DNA from: Treponema bryantii
GTDB taxonomy: Bacteria; Spirochaetota; Spirochaetia; Treponematales; Treponemataceae
Assembly: GCF_900111035.1 (NCBI RefSeq)
Contig: NZ_FOFU01000001.1
Coordinates: forward strand, 186,001-250,000
Length of the DNA stretch: 64,000 nucleotides
Direction: 5' to 3'
Part shown: one piece after another, positions 9,149 to 17,021 of the stretch
Layout: each line of letters starts with the position of its first letter
Numbering within the stretch: the first letter of the stretch is position 1
Notes under the pieces: generated by a model
Told to the model about the DNA's origin: nothing
The model's database searches: none
Seen by the model: the letters and a program-made list of their open reading frames with translations, nothing else
Position numbers and translations under genes: made by a program

Positions 9149-10677
9149 CAACTAAAAATGATATTGAAAAGACATTGTGGAGTGCATGTGATACATTTCG
9201 CGGAAAAATCGACAGTTCACGTTATAAAGATTACATTCTTTCCATGCTCTTTGTAAAATACCTGAGCGATGTTACTAAAGAAAAATATGCCGCGTATCAA
9301 ACTCAATATAACGGAGACGCAGTAAGAATTGAGCGTGCAATGAACCGCGAACGTTTTTTTGTGGATAAGGAATCAACTTTTGATTATTTGTATAATGAGC
9401 GCAATAATAATCAGATTGGTCAGATGATAAATGTTGCGTTGAGCCATATTGAGGAACGGAACTCTGCAAAACTGCGTAATGTATTCCGGGCAATTGATTT
9501 TAATTCCCAGGTTGATTTTGGAAATCAGAAAGAAAAAAATGCAATTCTTAAAAATTTGCTTGAAGACTTTTCAGTGTTAGATTTGCGTCCAAGTCAGCTC
9601 TCTTCAGCAGACATAATTGGCGATGCTTACGAATATATGATTGCCAATTTTGCTTCAGATGCTGGGAAAAAGGGCGGGGAGTTTTTTACACCGAGTCAGG
9701 TTTCTCATCTGCTTGCACTTCTTGTTCAGCCGAAAGAAAATGACCGTATTTACGACCCAACCTGTGGTTCTGGCGGACTTTTGCTTAAAGCGTATAAGGA
9801 AGTTCCAGATGGAAAATGTGCTGTGTATGGACAGGAAGCAAATGCTCAGACTTGGGCCTTGTGTACTATGAATATGTTCCTGCACGGTGTTGATGACGCA
9901 AAAATCTATCAGGGAGATACTCTTTCAAATCCACAGACTCTCGAAAATGATTGTTTGATGAAGTTTCAGGTTGGGGTTGCAAATCCTCCGTTCAGTTTGG
10001 ATAAGTGGGATTCTGGATTTTTATCAAATACTGAAAAAGACAATGAAAAGAAAAAAGAAAAGATGACAGCATCCATGGATTCTTATGGTCGTTTTGGCTG
10101 GGGAGTTCCGCCAAGTTCCAAGGGGGATTATGCGTTTGTGCTTCATATGCTTCACAGCCTTGATGATAATTCCGGTCGTATGGGAATTGTTCTGCCTCAT
10201 GGAGTTCTTTTTCGTGGCGCGAGTGAAGGAAAAATTCGTAAAGAGATTATTGAGTTTAATCTTCTTGATGCTGTAATCGGGCTTCCTGCAAATCTTTTTT
10301 ATGGAACAGGAATTCCGGCCTGTATATTGATTTTCAAAAAAAATCGCACCCGTGATGATGTACTTTTTATTGATGCTTCGGGCGAAGGTCATTTTGAAAA
10401 AGGCAAGAATCAGAATATTCTGCGTGACGAAGATATTTCAAAAATCGTTGATACTTACAATAAGCGTGAAGCAGTTGAAAAATACAGTGCAGTTGTAAGT
10501 CGAGACCTTATTCGTGAAAACGATTATAACCTTAACATTCCGCGCTATGTTGACACCTTTGAGGAAGAAGAACCAATTGATATTAAGGAAGTTCAGAAAA
10601 ATATAGCCAGCATAGAATGTGAACTTTCACAGGTACAGAAGGAGATGGCGGGGTATTTGAAAGAACTTGGGTTATAA
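9145..10677 (+). CDS. hsdM: Type I restriction-modification methyltransferase subunit HsdM
   Basis: It transfers methyl groups from S-adenosylmethionine to adenine N6 within the HsdM2S complex. The 510-residue protein has an N-terminal helical HsdM domain, the cofactor motif DPTCGSGGLLLKAY, and the catalytic NPPF motif in VGVANPPFSLD. It overlaps the half-HsdS gene, and DinD follows after 47 bases. All motifs are intact, so the protein is likely active. Confidence 0.95.
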   Translation: MTTKNDIEKTLWSACDTFRGKIDSSRYKDYILSMLFVKYLSDVTKEKYAAYQTQYNGDAVRIERAMNRERFFVDKESTFDYLYNERNNNQIGQMINVALSHIEERNSAKLRNVFRAIDFNSQVDFGNQKEKNAILKNLLEDFSVLDLRPSQLSSADIIGDAYEYMIANFASDAGKKGGEFFTPSQVSHLLALLVQPKENDRIYDPTCGSGGLLLKAYKEVPDGKCAVYGQEANAQTWALCTMNMFLHGVDDAKIYQGDTLSNPQTLENDCLMKFQVGVANPPFSLDKWDSGFLSNTEKDNEKKKEKMTASMDSYGRFGWGVPPSSKGDYAFVLHMLHSLDDNSGRMGIVLPHGVLFRGASEGKIRKEIIEFNLLDAVIGLPANLFYGTGIPACILIFKKNRTRDDVLFIDASGEGHFEKGKNQNILRDEDISKIVDTYNKREAVEKYSAVVSRDLIRENDYNLNIPRYVDTFEEEEPIDIKEVQKNIASIECELSQVQKEMAGYLKELGL

Positions 10678-10724
10678 ATATCGAGGTCAATTTTTTTTGG
10701 TCTTGCTGAAAAGGAGGTTTGTTT

Positions 10725-11564
10725 ATGTTTTTTTTCTTTGATGGTGATGAAAATATTTTTGATAATATCAAGCATGTAAATGAATATGGACAGGAATTTT
10801 GGTATGCACGTGAGTTACAACCCGTACTTGAATATTCTCAGTGGCGATATTTAAAAGAAGCAATAGAGCGTGCTAAAACAGCATGCTATAATAGTGGACA
10901 AAATGTAGCTGACCATTTTGCGGAGGTGCGCAAAATGGTTGATATTGGTTCTAATGCTAAACGAAGTGTTGAAGATTATGAACTTTCTCGTTATGCATGT
11001 TATCTGATAGTTATGAATGGTGACCCGCGAAAAGAAATTATTGCGCTTGGTCAGACATATTTTGCTGTAAAAACACGTCAGCAGGAACTAATAGAAGATT
11101 ACGAACGTCTTTCAGAGGAACAAAAGCGTATCGCAATCCGCAATGAAATGAAACGCCATAACTCGGCTTTGGCCGATGCAGCTCATGATGCTGGGATAAA
11201 AGAACCGCGTGATTATGCAATTTTCCAGAATTATGGTTATATGGGATTATATAACGGTCTAAAAGCAAAAGATATAAAAGAACGAAAAGGACTTAAAAAG
11301 AATCAGGATATTCTTGATTATATGGGAAGTACAGAACTTGCCGCAAATCTTTTCCGTGCAACACAGACAGAAGAAAAACTTAGGCGTGAAAATATCCAAG
11401 GAAAATCTGAGGCGAATAAAACTCATTTTGAAGTAGGAAAGAAAGTTCGTCAGACTATCAAAGAACTTGGCGGTACAATGCCAGAAGATTTGCCAACACC
11501 AGAAAAAAGTGTAAGGCAAATTGAAAAAGAACATGAGAAAAAGATGATTGGAGGGGAAAAATGA
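10725..11564 (+). CDS. dinD: DinD-like DNA-damage-inducible protein
   Basis: About 279 residues resembling DinD, an SOS-induced protein of E. coli that inhibits RecA filament functions in vitro. The N-terminal Bro-N-like segment includes EFWYARELQPVLEYSQW, and YACYLIVMNGDPRKEIIALG is characteristic. A strong AAGGAGG at 10711-10717 sets the ATG at 10725, seven bases downstream; the upstream TTG at 10719 is less likely. It overlaps the next gene by four bases (ATGA). DinD homologues are often found inside type I R-M loci. No LexA-type box was recognised before it. Confidence 0.83.
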   Translation: MFFFFDGDENIFDNIKHVNEYGQEFWYARELQPVLEYSQWRYLKEAIERAKTACYNSGQNVADHFAEVRKMVDIGSNAKRSVEDYELSRYACYLIVMNGDPRKEIIALGQTYFAVKTRQQELIEDYERLSEEQKRIAIRNEMKRHNSALADAAHDAGIKEPRDYAIFQNYGYMGLYNGLKAKDIKERKGLKKNQDILDYMGSTELAANLFRATQTEEKLRRENIQGKSEANKTHFEVGKKVRQTIKELGGTMPEDLPTPEKSVRQIEKEHEKKMIGGEK

Positions 11565-13162
11565 ATAAGTTAAGAAAAATTACTTTTAGAGATCATCCAG
11601 TATTAGGAAATTTAAATCTTGATTTTTGCGATGAAAATGGAAATGCCGTAGATACCGTTATTTTTGCTGGAGAGAATGGAAGTGGCAAAAGTACAATTCT
11701 TAATTGTTTATATCAAATTTCTTCCTCAACTGTCAATTTTAGTGCTGAAATAGAAATGGAGAATGATATAGGTATAAGAAATATGCTGTATTTCCAACAT
11801 CAGAATGGTGGATATTATTGCAGAGAGAATATTGTAGGGCTTATAAGAGATGTTCCTGTTGCTGCGTCAAATCGAATTGATTATTTTAAGAGTAATCCAA
11901 TTTATGGTATTTTTTCCGATGTAGATATTAATTTTCATACAGATTTTATAAATACAGTAACAAGTAAAAATATAGATATGGAAAAGAATAGTCGTCGTTC
12001 TGATTTGAATCTAACAAGGCAAATTAATCAGCTTCTGATTGATGTTCAAGCTCTGGATGATGCAGATGTTTCAAAGATATTTCGTTCTGCAAGAGACGCA
12101 GGGGAAGATACAAATCGACTTGTTATTTCAGAAAGAATGTCTCGATTTAAAAATGCATTTGCAAAGATTTTTGATAATCTGACTTATAATCGCATAGAGA
12201 ATCAAAACGGACATAAATCAATAATATTCAAGAAGAATAATGCAGAAATACCTATTGAATCCCTTAGCTCTGGTGAAAAGCAAATTGTTTATAGAGGATG
12301 TTTTCTTCTGAAAGATGCGAATGCATTAAATGGGGCTTTTGTTTTTATTGATGAGCCTGAAATTAGTTTGCATCCAAATTGGCAAAAGAAAATAATGGAT
12401 TATTACAAGGGAATTTTCACAGATGAAAATGGTAATCAGACTTCACAGATTTTTGCCGTTACACATTCCCCTTTTATAATTCATAATGAAAATCGTCGTA
12501 ATGATAAAGTAATTGTAATTGAACGTGATTCCCAGGGAATAATTGTTGTAAAAGATAAACCTGAATATTATAAATGTGATTCTCTTGAGCTTGTTCATGA
12601 TGCTTTTTTAATAAAAGATTTTTCGTTAGGGCAACCAACTGTTTATCTTGAAGGGCGTACAGATGAAAAGTATTTTACAAAAGCACTTGAAGTTTTTGGG
12701 TATAGCAATATTCCTTTTAGATTTAAATGGATAGGTTATATTGATGATAATGGTCAGGAACGATTTACAGGAGACAAATCATTAAATCAGGCTTTTGATT
12801 TTCTTGTTTCTAAGAATTTGCCCTATAAAAATGTTTTACTATATGATTGTGATACAAACAAGCCAAAAATAAACAAGAATAATGTTATAACGTTATGTAT
12901 GCAAGATTTTGAAAATCATAGAGGTTTTACAATAGGAGTTGAAAATGCTCTTATACTTGATGAGAGTTTTGAAGTAGATAAATATAAAAAAACAACAGAA
13001 AAGATAGATGATTATGGATGTAAAAATATAATTCAAAAACTAGATAAAATGTCATTATGTAATTATATTTGCGGCCTTGAAGATGAAAAACTCAGAAGCG
13101 TCTTTGCGAATCTAAAAACGGAAATAGATATCCTTATAGAATTGTTTAACGGAGATTTATAA
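11561..13162 (+). CDS. AAA ATPase fused to a TOPRIM-like domain (OLD/PARIS-type candidate)
   Basis: The 533 residues form two parts. Residues 1-315 are an ABC/SMC-like ATPase: Walker A GENGSGKST at 37-45, signature LSSGEKQ at 235-241, Walker B VFIDEPE at 261-267 and the switch THSPF near 301. Residues 358-470 look like a TOPRIM nuclease domain, with a glutamate in YLEGRTDEKYF (E364) and an acidic pair in LLYDCDTNKP (D429, D431). Proteins of this architecture include OLD nucleases and anti-phage effectors such as Gabija GajA and PARIS components. The position between dinD and hsdS, on visibly AT-rich DNA, supports a defence role; which subfamily it belongs to is uncertain. Confidence 0.75.
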   Translation: MNKLRKITFRDHPVLGNLNLDFCDENGNAVDTVIFAGENGSGKSTILNCLYQISSSTVNFSAEIEMENDIGIRNMLYFQHQNGGYYCRENIVGLIRDVPVAASNRIDYFKSNPIYGIFSDVDINFHTDFINTVTSKNIDMEKNSRRSDLNLTRQINQLLIDVQALDDADVSKIFRSARDAGEDTNRLVISERMSRFKNAFAKIFDNLTYNRIENQNGHKSIIFKKNNAEIPIESLSSGEKQIVYRGCFLLKDANALNGAFVFIDEPEISLHPNWQKKIMDYYKGIFTDENGNQTSQIFAVTHSPFIIHNENRRNDKVIVIERDSQGIIVVKDKPEYYKCDSLELVHDAFLIKDFSLGQPTVYLEGRTDEKYFTKALEVFGYSNIPFRFKWIGYIDDNGQERFTGDKSLNQAFDFLVSKNLPYKNVLLYDCDTNKPKINKNNVITLCMQDFENHRGFTIGVENALILDESFEVDKYKKTTEKIDDYGCKNIIQKLDKMSLCNYICGLEDEKLRSVFANLKTEIDILIELFNGDL

Positions 13163-13165
13163 AGA

Positions 13166-14416
13166 ATGAAATTACCTGATGGTTGGAAATATATAAAACT
13201 TTCGGATATTACAACCCCATTGACAGAAATGGCTGGGGATAAAAAATATGAAACCCTAAGTATTTCTGCAGGAATAGGATTTGTTAATCAGGCTAAAAAA
13301 TTTGGAAAAGAATTATCTGGAAAACAATATGGAAAATATACAGTTTTACAAAGAGGTGATTTTTCATATAACAAAGGGAACTCAAAAAAATATCCACAAG
13401 GTTGTATTTATCAATTAACAGATAGAGATTGTGCTGCTGTTCCAAATGTTTTCGAAAGTTTTAGATTTATTTTGGGTATAAATGATTACTATGAACAGCT
13501 TTTTATGTCTGGATTTTTAAATCATCAGTTAGCGTCAAAGATAAATCATGGGGTTAGAGATGATGGCTTGTTAAATCTTACAGGTAAAGATTTTTACGAT
13601 TGTTTTGTTCCTTTTCCATCGCTTGCAGAACAGCAGAAAATTGCTGAGATTCTTTGCAAACAAGATAAGATAATCTCTTCCAAACAAAAGTTATTGGAAC
13701 AGAAGCAGCAACAAAAAAAATGGCTCATACAGAAACTTCTGGAGGTTCCACACACAAATGCTGATTGCGAAAAAGTTTTCTCGCTTGGCGGTGTGGTGAT
13801 TGATAAGAGCGGATGGAAGAAAGAGATATTGGGCTGTATATGTACAATTACTGGTCGAATTGGTTTTCGTGGATATACGATGTCTGATATAACTTCAAGT
13901 GATAAAGGTGTATTATCGTTAAGTCCAAGTAATATTATTGATGGACAGTTAAATATGGAAGATTCTACCTTTATCACATTAGAAAAATATCTTGAATCTC
14001 CAGAAATAATGATACAAAAACATGATATTGTATTTGTGAAAACAGGTTCAACTTTTGGAAAAGTTGGATACTTAGATTCTATTTATCAAAAAGCAACTAT
14101 TAATCCTCAGTTAGTAATCGTTCGTTCTAATAATTTAGTACGACAAAATCTTTTATATTATATTTTGAAAAGTGACTATTTTCAAAACTTCGTTAATAAG
14201 ATTGTTGTTGGTGGTGCAGTACCAACTTTGTCGCAAGAACAATTATCAAAAATAATGATTCATCTTCCAACTCTCCCCGAACAAGAAATCATTGCCCAAG
14301 TTCTTTCTGCCGCAGATAAAGAAATTGCCTTGCTGAAATCAATCATCGAACAAGAAAAACAAAAGAAAAAATCACTTGCACAGCTTCTGCTTACCGGAAC
14401 AGTGCGGGTAAAATGA
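13166..14416 (+). CDS. hsdS: Type I restriction-modification specificity subunit HsdS
   Basis: Full-length specificity subunit of 416 residues. The first target-recognition domain is about residues 1-150 (opening DGWKYIKLSDI); a central conserved helix follows PSLAEQQKIAEIL. The second domain begins near GWKKEILGCICTITG and ends in the matching helix after PTLPEQEIIAQVL. The two domains read the two halves of a split target. It starts four bases after the AAA gene. Together with the half HsdS upstream, this gives the locus two specificity proteins. Confidence 0.92.
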   Translation: MKLPDGWKYIKLSDITTPLTEMAGDKKYETLSISAGIGFVNQAKKFGKELSGKQYGKYTVLQRGDFSYNKGNSKKYPQGCIYQLTDRDCAAVPNVFESFRFILGINDYYEQLFMSGFLNHQLASKINHGVRDDGLLNLTGKDFYDCFVPFPSLAEQQKIAEILCKQDKIISSKQKLLEQKQQQKKWLIQKLLEVPHTNADCEKVFSLGGVVIDKSGWKKEILGCICTITGRIGFRGYTMSDITSSDKGVLSLSPSNIIDGQLNMEDSTFITLEKYLESPEIMIQKHDIVFVKTGSTFGKVGYLDSIYQKATINPQLVIVRSNNLVRQNLLYYILKSDYFQNFVNKIVVGGAVPTLSQEQLSKIMIHLPTLPEQEIIAQVLSAADKEIALLKSIIEQEKQKKKSLAQLLLTGTVRVK

Positions 14417-14429
14417 ATTGAGGTGCTAT

Positions 14430-15116
14430 ATGAAATGTCCACATTGTAATACAAGTATTAATGTTGAATGGTTTGATGATACATTCCCATGTGAGAATAA
14501 TCGGGGTGTAAAGCAAGACGGATTTTCAATCTTGTATGGTTTTTGTCCTGAATGTGAAAATCTGATTATAAAACTTTTACATGGAAAAAAATGTGTTCAT
14601 GAAGATTTTACAGGAACAGACTTTGTATTACAAAATAAAGACAGAGAGGATATTATTTATCCTAAATTTCCAAATACAAAAACTCTTAGTCAGTATATAC
14701 CAGAGAAATATGCACAAGTTTATAAAGAAAGTGAGCAAGTAAATAATATCAGTCCAAGAGCTAGTGCAACTTTAAGCCGATATTTGCTGCAAATGATTTT
14801 GCATGAAGAATTGAAAATTAGTAAAAAGAATTTGGCTGAAGAAATTGAAGAGCTGGAGACTAAATCAAATGTTCCAACAGAATTGATTACTATGCTTCAG
14901 GTAATGCGTAAAGTTGCGAATTTTGGTGCACATCCAAAGAAAAGCACAAATAGTAATGAAATTATAGATGTGGAGAAAGGTGAATCTGATGTTATGCTGG
15001 AATTGATAAATCAACTTTTTGATTTTGTATTTGTACGTCCAAAAATGCAGCAGAAATATTTAGATGACATAAAAGCAAAATATGGCATTGAAACAGAAAA
15101 AACGCTGGAGAAGTGA
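14430..15116 (+). CDS. DUF4145-like protein with N-terminal zinc ribbon
   Basis: About 228 residues. The N-terminus has CPHCNTS and later CPECENL, a likely four-cysteine zinc ribbon. The C-terminal half, containing SPRASATLSRYLLQMIL and LRKVANFGAHPKK-like text, resembles DUF4145, a helical family frequent in restriction and defence loci and of unknown function. GAGGTG at 14420-14425 supports the ATG at 14430 over the TTG at 14418. It is packed between hsdS and a membrane protein gene, four bases before the latter. Confidence 0.65.
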   Translation: MKCPHCNTSINVEWFDDTFPCENNRGVKQDGFSILYGFCPECENLIIKLLHGKKCVHEDFTGTDFVLQNKDREDIIYPKFPNTKTLSQYIPEKYAQVYKESEQVNNISPRASATLSRYLLQMILHEELKISKKNLAEEIEELETKSNVPTELITMLQVMRKVANFGAHPKKSTNSNEIIDVEKGESDVMLELINQLFDFVFVRPKMQQKYLDDIKAKYGIETEKTLEK

Positions 15117-15119
15117 AAT

Positions 15120-16073
15120 ATGGAAAAAGAAATAAAAAACGAATCTGAAAAAACATTTTTTACAAATATTGGAGATTTTATAAAAAAAGTCGGTGAATAT
15201 TCTGATGGTCTGAAAGTTTTATGGAGCGCTATAGTTATAGTTTCTGTTTTTCTTGTATTTTATTATGAAGATGAATATTTAAAGTTTTTTGGTATTTCTT
15301 TGACTTCAATTGATTTTGACTGGAAGTATATTGTATACAAGGCTGTTACAAATATAATCATTTATTCAGCTCTTTTTTTCGTTTATATTTTTTCTGAATA
15401 TTTATTTATCTGGGCGGATTGTATAAAAGAGACATTAAAAAATGGACTAGCTGCATATTTTTTATTGTTTATAGTTTCATATCTCGTTGTTTTTCTGTTA
15501 TACAGCTGTGAAATAAAGGAGACAAGTAAAACAGCAGTACTTATGGCACTGATTCTTCTAATTCTTGATTTTTTAGCTGCTTCAATTTCTAAGGGTGTCA
15601 AAATAAAGCCTTCATCTGAAAAGAAAATAAATAAGAATGTAATTCAATATCTTAGTCTCATATTGTGCTTGATTGGTGTTTTATTGATTTTACACATAAT
15701 AAAAGATGCGGCAAACGATAATGCTTCGAAAATAAAACAGTTTAAAATTCTTCAAGATGAGCCTGACAGAATTGTTTTGCATGAAACAAAAGAAAAATAT
15801 ATAACCTGCCCGTATGAAATTAAAAGTATCAAAAAAACAGAAACTATAACTATTGAGGAAGATCTAGATAATAATTCATCAAATGTAATAGATACAAAAA
15901 CAAATATAACAAAACAGGAAACTCTTATTTTGTATACATCTGAGCAAGAAACAATCAATAAAGATAACCGCAAAACTAAGCTGATAGCAATAGGAAAGAA
16001 AGATACACTTACGATTGAAAAAGAAAAGGATTTTAAGGAAACAAATAGTAGTCAACTAGAAGATTCAGAATAG
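15120..16073 (+). CDS. Unrecognised five-helix membrane protein of the hsd operon
   Basis: The 317-residue protein is not assigned to a family. About five hydrophobic segments are visible, including VLWSAIVIVSVFLVFYY, IIIYSALFFVYIFSEYLFI, YFLLFIVSYLVVFLLY, LMALILLILDFLAAS and YLSLILCLIGVLLILHI. A soluble tail of roughly 110 residues, rich in lysine, threonine and glutamate, follows. DNA here is strongly AT-rich, unlike hsdM or hsdR. Its tight position after the DUF4145-like gene suggests a two-gene cassette inserted in the restriction operon, perhaps a membrane effector; this is inference only. Confidence 0.6.
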   Translation: MEKEIKNESEKTFFTNIGDFIKKVGEYSDGLKVLWSAIVIVSVFLVFYYEDEYLKFFGISLTSIDFDWKYIVYKAVTNIIIYSALFFVYIFSEYLFIWADCIKETLKNGLAAYFLLFIVSYLVVFLLYSCEIKETSKTAVLMALILLILDFLAASISKGVKIKPSSEKKINKNVIQYLSLILCLIGVLLILHIIKDAANDNASKIKQFKILQDEPDRIVLHETKEKYITCPYEIKSIKKTETITIEEDLDNNSSNVIDTKTNITKQETLILYTSEQETINKDNRKTKLIAIGKKDTLTIEKEKDFKETNSSQLEDSE

Positions 16074-16093
16074 AAAAAGTGTTGAGGGAATTT

Positions 16094-17005
16094 ATGGAAA
16101 AAGAAATGACAGTTATAGATAGAAACTCTATTGAATCAAAAATATTAAATATCAGAAACAAACAGGTCATGCTTGATTCTGAGTTAGCCGCTATTTATGG
16201 TATTGAAACTAAAGTTTTTAACCAAGCCGTTAAACGTAATATCGAACGTTTTCCAGATGAGTTTAGATTTCAATTGACGGAAGAAGAAACGAATACGTTT
16301 TTTAAGCCAGCTTCAAGGTCACAATTTGTGACCTTGAACAGTAGCGGTAATTTACGAGGTTCAAATATAAAATATCGCCCTTACGCTTTTACCGAACAAG
16401 GTGTTGCAATGCTTTCTGCCGTCCTTCGCAGCGAAACAGCTGTAAAAGTCAGTATAGAAATTATGAATGCTTTTGTTCAGATGCGGCATTATTTGCAGGA
16501 AAATGTAAATATTATAAGCCGATTAACAAATACTGATACAAAGCTTTTAGAACATGATAAGAATTTTGAAAGAATATTTGCGGCTTTGGAATCTAATCCA
16601 AAACCTAAAAAAGAAGGTGTCTTCTTTCAAGGGCAGATTTTTGACGCTTATGTATTCTTTCAGAATATCATTCAGAAAGCAAAAAAAGAAATTATTCTGA
16701 TTGACGGCTATGTAGATTTAAGTGTACTTGAACAGCTTTCCAAAAAGAAATCTGGCGTTCAGGTTACGATTTATACCGATAGCAAAACAAAAATCAGCGC
16801 GCTTGATGTACAGAAATTTAATTCGCAATATCCTCAACTAACTCTAAATTACACATCAAAAATGCATGACCGATTTCTTATAATCGATAATAAGACAGTG
16901 TACCATATAGGTGCATCACTCAAAGATTTAGGCAAAAAGTGTTTTGCTTTTGAACTTATGGAAGAGTCTGCGGTTCTTATCCCAGTAATATTAAAAAACT
17001 TGTAA
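16094..17005 (+). CDS. ORF6N-domain protein with C-terminal PLD-like domain
   Basis: About 303 residues. The N-terminus (QVMLDSELAAIYGIETKVFN, then NIERFPDEFRFQL and YAFTEQGVAMLSAVL) is an ORF6N domain, a DNA-binding module related to phage antirepressors. The C-terminus has HDRFLIID followed by YHIGASLKDLGKK, close to the HxK(x)4D motif of phospholipase-D-like nucleases but with arginine for lysine and only one copy. GAGGG five bases before the ATG at 16094 fixes the start. Located directly upstream of hsdR. Family members are common in R-M islands; their role is unknown. Confidence 0.75.
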   Translation: MEKEMTVIDRNSIESKILNIRNKQVMLDSELAAIYGIETKVFNQAVKRNIERFPDEFRFQLTEEETNTFFKPASRSQFVTLNSSGNLRGSNIKYRPYAFTEQGVAMLSAVLRSETAVKVSIEIMNAFVQMRHYLQENVNIISRLTNTDTKLLEHDKNFERIFAALESNPKPKKEGVFFQGQIFDAYVFFQNIIQKAKKEIILIDGYVDLSVLEQLSKKKSGVQVTIYTDSKTKISALDVQKFNSQYPQLTLNYTSKMHDRFLIIDNKTVYHIGASLKDLGKKCFAFELMEESAVLIPVILKNL

Positions 17006-17021
17006 TACAGGAGGCCCGGCA

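Noticed and set aside
16094-17005. Prophage remnant
   Set aside because: ORF6N is a phage-related domain, but no integrase, capsid or lysis genes are nearby; the xerC gene belongs to the hslVU block.
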